Notes under the pieces: model-generated
The model's input: the letters and a program-made list of their open reading frames with translations, nothing else
Database searches by the model: none
Told to the model about the DNA's origin: nothing
Program-made: the position numbers and the translations under genes
Shown here: one piece after another, positions 36,074 through 44,279 of the stretch
Position numbering within the stretch: the first letter of the stretch is position 1
Layout: every line of letters starts with the position of its first letter
NCBI GenBank assembly: GCA_020403265.1
Contig: JADBXZ010000044.1
Span: forward strand, 1-64,000
From: Bacteroidota bacterium
GTDB lineage: Bacteria; Bacteroidota; Bacteroidia; B-17B0; Aurantibacillaceae
Length of the DNA: 64,000 nt
Direction of reading: 5' to 3'

Positions 36074-36144
36074 AAAAGAATTTCTACATCTATATTAAAT
36101 ACGATTATTGTTGTTGCTGTATGATAATGCCATGCTTGGCATAA
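36070..36144 (+). CDS. Leader peptide 3, 24 codons with four consecutive Cys
   Basis: A short ORF beginning MKKNFYIYIKYDY, with Cys codons 14-17 in a row (TGT TGT TGC TGT, 36109-36120) and a fifth Cys at codon 22 (36133-36135). The ATG overlaps the cysI stop as ATGA, so it is translated by coupling. The last codons form the left arm of a strong hairpin, and a competing hairpin follows. A stalled ribosome at the Cys run would choose between them. I infer a second cysteine sensor controlling the genes from the methyltransferase onward. I know of no described case of this layout. Confidence 0.75.
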   Translation: MKKNFYIYIKYDYCCCCMIMPCLA

Positions 36145-36186
36145 CTTTTCCCCGGTTATGCTAAGCGGAACCAAAGTATAACGGGG
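36133..36186 (+). promoter_or_regulatory. Two mutually exclusive hairpins after leader peptide 3
   Basis: Hairpin A: TGCTTGGCATAAC (36133-36145) with GTTATGCTAAGCG (36155-36167), 13 pairs including two G-U. Hairpin B: CCCCG-TTAT (36150-36159, one bulged G) with ATAACGGGG (36178-36186), nine pairs. They share bases 36155-36159, so both cannot form. There is no T-run after B, so it is not an intrinsic terminator. It more likely acts on translation of the next gene, on RNA stability, or on Rho access. Confidence 0.65.
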
Positions 36187-36221
36187 ATAAAAAATTATCA
36201 AACAACTAAAAAAATACAATA

Positions 36222-36992
36222 ATGAAAAAAGAAATATATCCAAAATTAACAGTAGTAGGCGCCGGTCCGGGCGACCCAGAATTGATCACCGTTAAAGCTA
36301 TCAATGCTTTAAGCGAGGCCGATGTGATTTTATATGATGCATTGGTAAACAAAGAACTTTTAAAATACGCACCAATAGATGCCTTAAAAATATACGTTGG
36401 TAAGCGTAAGAATAAACATGAGTATACCCAAGAACAAATAAATAATTTGATCGTTGATCTTGCATTTACGCACGGAAGGGTAGTAAGATTAAAGGGCGGT
36501 GATCCGTTTGTATTTGGAAGAGGGAGTGAAGAGATCCAATTTGCGGATGCCTTTAATATTGAAACAGCCATAGTGCCGGGCATAAGTAGCTCTATTGGTG
36601 TGCCGGGGGCAAGCGGCATTCCGGTAACACACCGAGGTATTAGCGAAAGCTTTTGGGTAATAACTGCCACCAAGCAAAATGGCGAATTATCACAAGATAT
36701 ATATGATGCAGCTAAAACAAATGCAACCTTAGTGATCTTGATGGGCTTAAATAAATTGCAGCAGATCACGAGTATTTTTTCGAATGCAGGAAAAGTAAAC
36801 ACACCGGTTGCGGTTATTCAAAACGGAACGCTGGCAACCGAGAATGTTGCTATTGGCACTATTGATACAATAGTTAACGAGGTAAAAGAGCAGAATATAA
36901 AATCACCTGCTATTATTGTCATTGGCGATGTAGTTAAGTTTCATAAATATTATGAATCAGTTGGTTCACATATCAATTATTCGTTGAATTAG
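36222..36992 (+). CDS. cobA: Uroporphyrinogen-III C-methyltransferase
   Basis: 256 residues. It methylates uroporphyrinogen III twice with SAM to precorrin-2 for siroheme, the CysI cofactor. Motifs are VVGAGPGDPELITVKAI at the N-terminus, VRLKGGDPFVFGRGSEE, VPGISSSIGVPGASGIPVTHRG and ATLVILMGLNKL. Single-domain CobA type, not fused to CysG. It is separated from cysI by the third leader peptide and hairpins, and its expression may be controlled there. GATC-rich composition like its neighbours. Confidence 0.93.
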   Translation: MKKEIYPKLTVVGAGPGDPELITVKAINALSEADVILYDALVNKELLKYAPIDALKIYVGKRKNKHEYTQEQINNLIVDLAFTHGRVVRLKGGDPFVFGRGSEEIQFADAFNIETAIVPGISSSIGVPGASGIPVTHRGISESFWVITATKQNGELSQDIYDAAKTNATLVILMGLNKLQQITSIFSNAGKVNTPVAVIQNGTLATENVAIGTIDTIVNEVKEQNIKSPAIIVIGDVVKFHKYYESVGSHINYSLN

Positions 36993-36998
36993 TAAAAA

Positions 36999-37724
36999 GT
37001 GAAGAAACGTTTTTTCATATTATTAATGTTGGCAACACGCATCTCTTTTTCACAAAAAAGTGAGGGTGAAACTTATGCCATGTATTGGGCTGGTTATTAT
37101 AATACAACCCAACTTCATTCAAAATGGAGCATCAACACGGATATCCAACATCGCACAAAGAATGGATATGAGATTCAGGCACAATCACTCATAAGGTCCT
37201 CTCTTGCTTATAAAATAAACGGATCCATTCAGTTAAGTACCGGATTGGCGCATTTCCGACATTTTATAACGAATCAATTGAACAGGGGTGAATGGCGACC
37301 ATGGCAAGAAGTATCTGCAACACAAGAGCATGATAAATTAAAGTTCATCAATAAATTGAGAGTAGAGCAACGTTTTAATCAAACTGTTTATCAAGATGCC
37401 TTAACAAATAATTATGTTTTCAATTGGCGATTCAGATACAGGTTTGAAATAGAGATGGATTTATTTAAACAACGCACACATATGCATTCGTTTAATGTTG
37501 GTAACGAATTCATGATCAATGCTGCCAGATCAATTGGAAATCCATTCGATCAAAACAGATCCTATGTTTCCTATAATTATCAGTTAACTGATAATATCAA
37601 GTTACAATTGCAATACATGTATATCATTCAATACATCGCATCACGAACAAATTACGATCATGTTTCAGTGATCAGATTTAATTTATATCATACAATAAAT
37701 AATGAGCACTCCAGCAACAAATAA
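36999..37724 (+). CDS. DUF2490 outer-membrane protein
   Basis: 241 residues, GTG start. A signal peptide (about 1-18) is followed by the DUF2490 pattern of an all-beta barrel: AMYWAGYYNTTQLHSKWSIN, RSSLAYKINGSIQLSTGLAH, WQEVSATQEHDKLKFINKLRVEQRF. The family has no known function. It sits inside the sulfate-assimilation operon, 6 bases after cobA, and overlaps the next gene by 23 bases. A role in sulfate or siderophore-like uptake is possible but not shown. Confidence 0.8.
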   Translation: MKKRFFILLMLATRISFSQKSEGETYAMYWAGYYNTTQLHSKWSINTDIQHRTKNGYEIQAQSLIRSSLAYKINGSIQLSTGLAHFRHFITNQLNRGEWRPWQEVSATQEHDKLKFINKLRVEQRFNQTVYQDALTNNYVFNWRFRYRFEIEMDLFKQRTHMHSFNVGNEFMINAARSIGNPFDQNRSYVSYNYQLTDNIKLQLQYMYIIQYIASRTNYDHVSVIRFNLYHTINNEHSSNK

Positions 37725-39198
37725 TCTTTTCCCGGTTTTTTTAAAACTTGAGAACCTTAACGTGTTGTTAGTAGGTGGCGGAGTTATTGCGCATGAGAAA
37801 TTATCTGCGATCTTGAATAATAGTCCGCAAACAAAGGTTAAGCTCGTTGCGGAAAGCATCAGTGAAGAGATCAGGCAATTGGCGGCAAAGAATACCTCTG
37901 TTGAATTAAATGAGCGAAAATACATAAAAAGTGACCTTGCTAAAATGAATGTAGCAATTGCGGCAGTGGGTGATAAGAAGTTAAGTGAAGCCATCAGAAA
38001 TGATGCCAAGGCAGCCGGTGTTTTAATCAATGCAGCAGATAAACCTGAACTGTGTGATTTTTACTTGGGTTCTATTGTTCAAAAAGGCGACCTGAAAATT
38101 GCAATATCAACCAATGGTAAATCGCCAACAATGGCCAAGCGTATAAAAGAAACTTTGAATGATGTTTTCCCGGAGGAAACGCAAGAGGTTTTAGAGAATT
38201 TATATACGATCCGCGAGAACTTAAAAGGCAACTTCGACCATAAGGTAAAAACGCTTAATCACATCACACGTGAATTATCGATACCTAAGGAAAAACCAAA
38301 TTTATCAAAACGAATCAGAGTTGCGGTTTTTTATTCCTTGGCTGTAATTACATTAATGATCTTTGGTCATCTCATTTTGTCTTACGTGCCTGTGCAAAAC
38401 ATTTATGATGTATGGTCTGCCATTACAAGTAATGTGGATTCCAATTTTATGCTTTTTGTTGCCGGAGGGTTTATTGCGCAAATGATCGATGGCGCACTTG
38501 GAATGGCATATGGTGTGAGTGTTACTACTTTTTTATTGAGTTTAGGTATCCCTGCTATTTCTCCGGCTGTTGCCAGTGCAAGTATGCATGCTTCAGAAAT
38601 ATTTACAACAGGTTCATCGAGCTTAGTGTATATGAGGTATAAGAACATCAATAAAAAACTCTTTAAAAAATTAGTGTGGCCTGGTATTTTTGGCGCGGTT
38701 TTAGGAGCAGCATCGGTATCTTTTGTGAGCAAGGAAAATATTGCCTGGATAAAACCGTTAGTGGCTGCATATACCCTTATACTGGGTTCATTGATCGTAA
38801 TTCGCGCATTGAATATTCAACTGCGAAAAAAAGAGAAGATCCGGAAAATATTTCCGGTGGCATTGATCGGTGGTTATCTAGATTCTGTTGGCGGCGGTGG
38901 ATGGGGCCCTATAGTTACAACATCTTTAGTTGCTGGAGGCCGACATTTACGTTATTCGATCGGCTCATCTCATTTAGCAAAGTTCTTTGTAGCCTTGATA
39001 AGCACCATCACATTTTTTTTAATAATAGGTTTAAGTCATTGGCAGATCATATTTGGTTTGGTTATTGGTGGGATGATCGCTGCGCCAATTTCCATCTACC
39101 TATCAAACAAGATCCCAACAAAAAAAGGATTGATACTCGTTGGCACTTTAGTAATACTCATTAGTTTAAAAACAATTTTACAAACATTATTAAAATAA
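37702..39198 (+). CDS. Siroheme synthase-type dehydrogenase fused to a TauE/SafE exporter
   Basis: 498 residues. The N-terminal 190 residues form the NAD-binding precorrin-2 dehydrogenase/ferrochelatase domain (VLLVGGGVIAHEKLSAIL, LINAADKPELCDFYLGSIV). Residues about 205-498 are a TauE/SafE (TSUP) membrane domain with about 8-9 helices (GGFIAQMIDGALGMAYGVS, SVGGGGWGPIVTTSLVAGG). It joins cofactor synthesis to sulfite or sulfate movement across the membrane. I have seen this fusion annotated in other Bacteroidota. It overlaps the DUF2490 gene by 23 bases and is followed 1 base later by the flavin reductase. Confidence 0.88.
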   Translation: MSTPATNNLFPVFLKLENLNVLLVGGGVIAHEKLSAILNNSPQTKVKLVAESISEEIRQLAAKNTSVELNERKYIKSDLAKMNVAIAAVGDKKLSEAIRNDAKAAGVLINAADKPELCDFYLGSIVQKGDLKIAISTNGKSPTMAKRIKETLNDVFPEETQEVLENLYTIRENLKGNFDHKVKTLNHITRELSIPKEKPNLSKRIRVAVFYSLAVITLMIFGHLILSYVPVQNIYDVWSAITSNVDSNFMLFVAGGFIAQMIDGALGMAYGVSVTTFLLSLGIPAISPAVASASMHASEIFTTGSSSLVYMRYKNINKKLFKKLVWPGIFGAVLGAASVSFVSKENIAWIKPLVAAYTLILGSLIVIRALNIQLRKKEKIRKIFPVALIGGYLDSVGGGGWGPIVTTSLVAGGRHLRYSIGSSHLAKFFVALISTITFFLIIGLSHWQIIFGLVIGGMIAAPISIYLSNKIPTKKGLILVGTLVILISLKTILQTLLK

Positions 39199-39199
39199 C

Positions 39200-40210
39200 A
39201 TGATCACAACAGATATTGCCATTATTGGCGCAGGTCCCGTAGCATTGTTCGCTATTTTTGAAGCAGGCCTTTTGAAAATGCGTTGTCATTTGATTGATTA
39301 TTTGCCGCAAGCAGGTGGTCAACTTTCAGAGATCTATCCTAAAAAACCTATATATGATATTCCGGGTTACCCAAGTGTATTGGCTCAGGAATTGGTTGAT
39401 AATTTACTAAAGCAGGCCGAACCATTTAAACCAACATTTACGCTTGGTGAAAGAGTTGAGAAACTTGACAAGATCGCTGAACGTGATTTTATTCTCACCA
39501 CTAATATGGGCACAAAAATTAACGCACGTGCAGTTGTTATTGCCGGTGGATTGGGTTGTTTTGAACCGCGCAAACCGGAAGCCGAGAGTCTTGAACTTTT
39601 TGAAAATGGGAAAGGTATTTCATACATGGTGCTCGATCCGGAAGTTTATCGTAACAAAAAAATTGTATTAGCGGGTGGCGGTGATAGTGCATTGGATTGG
39701 ACCATTTTTTTGGCAAACATTGCAAAGGAAGTAACATTGGTACACCGCAGCGAATCGTTCAGAGGAGCGCCTGATAGCGTTAATAAAGTAATGAATTTAG
39801 CAGAACAAGGAAAGATAAGATTGTTCCTTAACTCTAACCTTACTCACGTTGAAGGAAATTCTGTTTTGGAAAAAGTAGGTGTGATCAATATCAAAACGCA
39901 AGAAAAGCAGATCATTGATGCTGATAATCTGATCCCGTTGTTTGGATTAAGTCCGAAGTTGGGCCCTATTGAAAACTGGGGATTGGAAATTGATAAGAAT
40001 GCGATTGTTGTGAATACCGAAGATTACAGCACCAATATTGATGGGGTATATGCAATTGGCGATATCAATACCTACACCAATAAACTAAAATTAATACTAT
40101 GTGGTTTTCACGAAGCTGCATTAATGAGTCATAGTGTTTATAAATACATTAATCCAGGTGTAAAGTATACCATGAAGTATACAACAGTAAACGGCATTAA
40201 TGAGTTTTAA
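39200..40210 (+). CDS. Ferredoxin-NADP reductase-like flavoprotein
   Basis: 336 residues. It is a thioredoxin-reductase-fold FAD/NAD(P) enzyme with IIGAGPVALFAI at the N-terminus, VLAGGGDSALDW for the second nucleotide, and GVYAIGDINTYTNKLKLIL for FAD. The CxxC of thioredoxin reductase is absent, which points to the ferredoxin-NADP reductase type. No CysJ is nearby, so it probably supplies electrons to CysI through ferredoxin. This is inferred from context. Tightly packed with its neighbours. Confidence 0.85.
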   Translation: MITTDIAIIGAGPVALFAIFEAGLLKMRCHLIDYLPQAGGQLSEIYPKKPIYDIPGYPSVLAQELVDNLLKQAEPFKPTFTLGERVEKLDKIAERDFILTTNMGTKINARAVVIAGGLGCFEPRKPEAESLELFENGKGISYMVLDPEVYRNKKIVLAGGGDSALDWTIFLANIAKEVTLVHRSESFRGAPDSVNKVMNLAEQGKIRLFLNSNLTHVEGNSVLEKVGVINIKTQEKQIIDADNLIPLFGLSPKLGPIENWGLEIDKNAIVVNTEDYSTNIDGVYAIGDINTYTNKLKLILCGFHEAALMSHSVYKYINPGVKYTMKYTTVNGINEF

Positions 40211-40232
40211 AACACATCAATAAGAATTGAAA

Positions 40233-40934
40233 ATGAAGTTAGTAGATGATTTAAATAGGTTAGTCAGAAATAAATCTGCAATTGAAATTCTTGAATTGGT
40301 ATCAAGTATGAAAAACGAAAATGCGGTATTTTCAACTAGTTTCGGCTATGAAGATCAGGTGATTACACATATGATTTTCAGCCAACAACTACCAATAGCC
40401 ATATTTACGTTAGATACCGGCAGATTATTTCCAGAGACCTATTCTGTTTTTAACAGTACAATAGATCGGTATAAAAAAACTATTAAGGTGTTTTATCCCA
40501 ACACCTCATTGGTAGAGAATTTACTGACAACTAAAGGACCTTTTAGTTTTTATGAATCAATTAATAACAGAAAGGAATGTTGTTTTATAAGAAAAGTAGA
40601 GCCGCTGAAGCGTGCTTTAAAAGGTTACACCATCTGGATTACAGGCATTCGTGCCGATCAGTCAGGCAACAGAAGTGACATGCCAATGGTAGAATGGGAT
40701 GAATCTAACGACATTATAAAAATTCATCCAATCTTAAACTGGGATTTAAAAATGGTGAAGGACTATATTTTTGAGAATAATATTCCATATAATCCATTGC
40801 ATGATAAAGGCTTTGTTAGTATTGGATGTCAGCCTTGCACAAGGGCCATTCAGCTAGGAGAAGATTTCAGGGCCGGAAGATGGTGGTGGGAAGATACTAC
40901 CAAAAAAGAATGTGGACTGCATTTAAGAAATTAA
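40233..40934 (+). CDS. cysH: Adenylyl-sulfate (APS) reductase, [4Fe-4S] type
   Basis: 233 residues from the ATG at 40233; a TTG at 40227 is less likely. It reduces APS to sulfite using thioredoxin. C116-C117 and C199/C202 (ECCFIRK and GCQPCTRA) form the CC-CxxC cluster typical of APS, not PAPS, reductases. The catalytic Cys is C227 in ECGLH near the end. The use of APS fits the absence of an APS kinase (cysC) domain in the operon. GATC content falls back to the genome's low level in this gene. Confidence 0.92.
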   Translation: MKLVDDLNRLVRNKSAIEILELVSSMKNENAVFSTSFGYEDQVITHMIFSQQLPIAIFTLDTGRLFPETYSVFNSTIDRYKKTIKVFYPNTSLVENLLTTKGPFSFYESINNRKECCFIRKVEPLKRALKGYTIWITGIRADQSGNRSDMPMVEWDESNDIIKIHPILNWDLKMVKDYIFENNIPYNPLHDKGFVSIGCQPCTRAIQLGEDFRAGRWWWEDTTKKECGLHLRN

Positions 40935-40953
40935 AATAAATAAAATTAAGGTT

Positions 40954-41859
40954 ATGCGTAAAATAGATTATTTAGATCAGTTAGAAAATGAAGCTATCCA
41001 CATCCTAAGGGAAGTTGCAGGTCAGTTTGAAAAACCCGCATTATTATTTAGCGGTGGTAAGGATAGCATTTGTTTGGTGCATTTGGCTTTAAAAGCATTT
41101 CGGCCAGGTAAATTTCCTTTCCCGTTGGTTCATGTTGATACCGGACATAATTTTCCTGAGGCATTAAAATACCGTGATGATTTGGCTGCTCGCATCAATG
41201 AGAAACTTATAGTTAGAAAAGTGGAAGACACTATTAAAGCAAAAAAATTACAAGACGCAAAAGGTAAATTTCCAAGTAGAAATGCATTACAAACTTATAC
41301 CTTGCTGGATGTAATCGAAGAATTCGAATTTGATGCCTGCCTTGGAGGAGCCCGAAGAGATGAAGAGAAAGCAAGAGCCAAAGAACGTATCTTCTCTGTT
41401 AGAGATGAATTTGGTCAATGGGATCCTAAAAAACAACGGCCCGAACTTTGGAACATTTATAATGGAAAAATAAATAAAGGAGAGAATGTACGCGTATTCC
41501 CAATCAGCAACTGGACAGAATTGGATGTTTGGAATTATATTAAACGTGAAAAAATTGACTTACCTAATATTTACTTTACACATGAACGAGATGTTGTTGT
41601 CACAGATAACGGTCAACTAATGGCAAACTCTGAATTTCTTCAATTAGACCAAGGCGATGTGATAATAAGAAAAAAAGTAAGATATAGAACGGTTGGAGAC
41701 ATGACTTGCACCGCTGCAATAGAAAGTGAAGCATATTACATAGATGACATAATTCAAGAAATTAAAGAGGCAAAAATAAGTGAACGTGGCGCAACACGCA
41801 TGGACGACAAGATAAGCGAAGCAGCCATGGAAGACAGAAAAAAAGGTGGATACTTCTGA
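40954..41859 (+). CDS. cysD: Sulfate adenylyltransferase subunit 2
   Basis: 301 residues. ATP pyrophosphatase fold with the P-loop SGGKDSICLVHLA and the family's LLFSGGKDS. Later blocks LGGARRDEEKARAKERIFS and FPISNWTELDVWNYI are CysD signatures. It activates sulfate to APS with CysN. It follows cysH by 19 bases and precedes cysN by 31. Confidence 0.95.
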   Translation: MRKIDYLDQLENEAIHILREVAGQFEKPALLFSGGKDSICLVHLALKAFRPGKFPFPLVHVDTGHNFPEALKYRDDLAARINEKLIVRKVEDTIKAKKLQDAKGKFPSRNALQTYTLLDVIEEFEFDACLGGARRDEEKARAKERIFSVRDEFGQWDPKKQRPELWNIYNGKINKGENVRVFPISNWTELDVWNYIKREKIDLPNIYFTHERDVVVTDNGQLMANSEFLQLDQGDVIIRKKVRYRTVGDMTCTAAIESEAYYIDDIIQEIKEAKISERGATRMDDKISEAAMEDRKKGGYF

Positions 41860-41890
41860 TTAAATAAATAAATAAATTATAATTATACAT

Positions 41891-43135
41891 ATGGACTTAT
41901 TACGATTTTTTACGGCTGGAAATGTTGATGATGGAAAAAGTACGTTGATTGGAAGATTACTTTATGACAGTAACTCTATATCAACTGACATTATTGAAAC
42001 GTTAACCAAACAAAGTAAAACAACCGGCATTAATACAGATATTGATTTAGCATTGTTAACAGATGGCTTAAGAGCCGAACGTGAACAAGGCATAACAATA
42101 GATGTAGCCTATAAATACTTTACAACTGAAAAACGCAAATTTATAATTGCAGATACACCTGGGCATATTCAATACACCAGAAATATGTTTACAGGTGCAT
42201 CGAATGCTGATTTAGCGATAGTTTTAGTTGATTCCAGAAATGGGATAACCGAACAAACAAAAAGACATAGTATAATTGCCTCAATCTTAGGAATTCCGAA
42301 CCTAGTTGTATGTATAAATAAAATGGATCTTGTTAATTTTTCGGAAGCTGTTTATAATTCAATTATTGAATCCTTTGAAGAATTTGCTAAACCACTTAAT
42401 TTAAATGAGATCTCGTTTATTCCTGTAAGCGCTTTAGCTGGAGACAATGTAGTAACAAAATCTCAACATACTGATTGGTATCAAGGAAAAACACTTTTGG
42501 ATTATCTTGAGACAGTGCAAATTGTAAACAGTGCAAAAAAAGTAGATTCACGTTTTCAAGTTCAATACGTTATCCGTCCACAAACAGAAGATTTACACGA
42601 TTACAGAGGATTTGCCGGAAAAGTCATTACTGGTCATTACCACAAAGGACAGCGTGTTACTGTGTTACCATCCGGAATAGAGACAACTATTCTTAAAATT
42701 GAACAAAACTTAAAAGAGTTGACGGAAGCTAAAACTGATGATCCGGTTATACTTCATTTATCAGATGACATTGATGTTAGCAGAGGTAATACGATTGTAC
42801 CTATAGAATCAAAACCGAGAACAGAAAAGGAGATAATCGCTACAATCTGCTGGATGGATAATGCTGCATTTATACCCGGACAAAAATTAATTTTACAGCA
42901 AAACAGTTTTAGAACTAAAGCCGTTCTAAAAGACGTGTTAAATAAAATTGATATTCATTCGTATAAAGCGATTGAAAGTGATGGAAACATTAAATTAAAT
43001 GACATTTGCCAAGTAAATATTAAAACAGCTGAACCAGTGAGTTTTGATTCTTATTCAGAAAACAGAAGTACCGGTTCCTTTATTTTAATTAATGAAAACA
43101 CCAACAACACAATTGCCGCTGGTACAATTCATTAA
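41891..43135 (+). CDS. cysN: Sulfate adenylyltransferase subunit 1
   Basis: 414 residues, GTPase of the EF-Tu type. G1 is GNVDDGKSTLIGRLLYDS, G3 is ADTPGHIQYTRNM and G4 is NKMDLVN. It powers APS synthesis by GTP hydrolysis together with CysD. There is no fused APS kinase (CysC), consistent with an APS-dependent CysH. Last gene of the operon; no terminator hairpin is evident in the 17 bases before the convergent GNAT gene. Confidence 0.95.
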   Translation: MDLLRFFTAGNVDDGKSTLIGRLLYDSNSISTDIIETLTKQSKTTGINTDIDLALLTDGLRAEREQGITIDVAYKYFTTEKRKFIIADTPGHIQYTRNMFTGASNADLAIVLVDSRNGITEQTKRHSIIASILGIPNLVVCINKMDLVNFSEAVYNSIIESFEEFAKPLNLNEISFIPVSALAGDNVVTKSQHTDWYQGKTLLDYLETVQIVNSAKKVDSRFQVQYVIRPQTEDLHDYRGFAGKVITGHYHKGQRVTVLPSGIETTILKIEQNLKELTEAKTDDPVILHLSDDIDVSRGNTIVPIESKPRTEKEIIATICWMDNAAFIPGQKLILQQNSFRTKAVLKDVLNKIDIHSYKAIESDGNIKLNDICQVNIKTAEPVSFDSYSENRSTGSFILINENTNNTIAAGTIH

Positions 43136-43152
43136 AACAGTTCCGCACTTTT

Positions 43153-43620
43153 TTACAACTTTTGCAATTGATCCTTGATTAACTTGCCGTTAATCCATTC
43201 ATCATCCAAAACAGCATTGTACTTTTTATAAAATTGAATGGCAGGTGTGTTCCAATTTAACACTTGCCATTCCATTCTTTCCACGCCTTCTATCTTGGCT
43301 ACCTTTCCCACCTCGTCAAATAATAATTTTCCATAGCCATTTTTACGTTCGCTTTCCGTAATAATAATATCCTCTAAAAAAACACACTTCCCTTTCCAGG
43401 TACTGTATTTATAGTAATAAAGTGCAAGTCCAATAATTTCATCGTTTTTTAACAACACAAAAAAATCGAATATTTTATCTGAACCAAATCCCCAATTTTC
43501 CATTTGTGATATGGTTACCACAACTTCGTCAGAAGCCTTTTCGTAAACAGCCAGTTCTTTAATCAACTTTAAAGCCCCGGTTAAATCTTCCTTTTGTCCT
43601 TTTCTTACTTCAATTTTCAT
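43153..43620 (-). CDS. GNAT N-acetyltransferase, SSAT/thialysine type
   Basis: 155 residues. The acetyl-CoA block is RKNGYGKLLFDEVGKVAK, and CVFLEDIIITESER plus the late WNTPAIQFYKKYNAVLDDEW resemble the diamine and thialysine acetyltransferase group. Substrate open. Its start overlaps the stop of the upstream gene as ATGA. Confidence 0.87.
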   Translation of the reverse strand: MKIEVRKGQKEDLTGALKLIKELAVYEKASDEVVVTISQMENWGFGSDKIFDFFVLLKNDEIIGLALYYYKYSTWKGKCVFLEDIIITESERKNGYGKLLFDEVGKVAKIEGVERMEWQVLNWNTPAIQFYKKYNAVLDDEWINGKLIKDQLQKL

Positions 43621-43943
43621 TTATATTTCAATCTAAATATTACTTTTTGTAAAATTCGTTTCACAATTAATTCACTTGCGCCGTCCAAAAATTCCAATTG
43701 ATTTATTTTACAATAGTTTTTTAACTGTGCTTCACTAATATCAACTCTATAAAGTAAAGCTTCAATTGAAGATTGTTTTAATTGACTCTTTATTGTCGCA
43801 ACAATTTGTTTATAATCACCATTCAAAGTATCTATAAATCCAATTTTAATACCGCTCATTTCAAAGTCTTTGCTTAATTGCTCAATAAATAAATTAAACA
43901 ATCTGTCATTAATAAAATCCGGTATTAACTCATCGTTTTGCAT
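43617..43943 (-). CDS. Hypothetical protein, 108 residues
   Basis: No named family is recognised. It is mixed alpha/beta and acidic at the start (DELIPDFINDRLFNLFIEQL), followed by EALLYRVDISEAQLKNYC. It is wedged between a ferredoxin-like gene (14-base overlap) and a GNAT gene (4-base overlap), so all three are translated together. The neighbourhood is the only clue: it may assist the ferredoxin-like protein. Confidence 0.6.
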   Translation of the reverse strand: MQNDELIPDFINDRLFNLFIEQLSKDFEMSGIKIGFIDTLNGDYKQIVATIKSQLKQSSIEALLYRVDISEAQLKNYCKINQLEFLDGASELIVKRILQKVIFRLKYK

Positions 43944-44247
43944 TCTCTAACAATAAACGCTCTACCGGTTTTTTATTAATTATATGAGAGGTTACAATTT
44001 CTTGAATGTCTTCTTTTTTAACGTTAACATAAAAAATTCCTTCAGGGTAAATAGCAACAGTTGGACCATAATCACAAATCCCTAAACACCCGCTTTGGTT
44101 TGCTCGTGTTTTTAATTGAATATTTAAGTCTTTTAACTGTTTCTTAAATTCGGCTACCAATTCTAATCCATTACTATTTCCACAGCTTAAGCGTTCATTT
44201 CCGCTTCGTTGGTTGGTACAAACAAACACATGCACATCAAAAACCAT
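43930..44247 (-). CDS. Thioredoxin-like [2Fe-2S] ferredoxin
   Basis: 105 residues. The Cys set C10, C22 and the pair in GCLGICDYGP fits the thioredoxin-like ferredoxin fold (VFVCTNQRSGNERLSCG at the start). Likely carries single electrons to an unknown partner. Divergent from the TIGR01777 gene with 32 bases between starts. Confidence 0.85.
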   Translation of the reverse strand: MVFDVHVFVCTNQRSGNERLSCGNSNGLELVAEFKKQLKDLNIQLKTRANQSGCLGICDYGPTVAIYPEGIFYVNVKKEDIQEIVTSHIINKKPVERLLLENAKR

Positions 44248-44261
44248 AAACTTTATTCTTA

Positions 44262-44269
44262 TATTTTTG
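44262..44269 (+). promoter_or_regulatory. -7 element of the TIGR01777 gene
   Basis: TATTTTTG matches TAnnTTTG, 10 bases before the ATG, implying a leader of only about 4 bases. Confidence 0.4.
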
Positions 44270-44279
44270 TTTCAAATAT

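Noticed and set aside
36150-36190. Hairpin B as an intrinsic terminator
   Set aside because: The stem is strong but is followed by GATAAAAAATT on the plus strand with no T-run, so another mechanism is more likely.
36206-36802. 198-residue minus-strand frame across cobA
   Set aside because: It lies wholly antisense to a well-supported methyltransferase and has no family motif or start signal.
38676-39164. 162-residue plus-strand frame inside the TauE fusion
   Set aside because: It reads the same DNA in a different frame from a strong membrane domain and has an improbable composition (Trp/Arg-rich).
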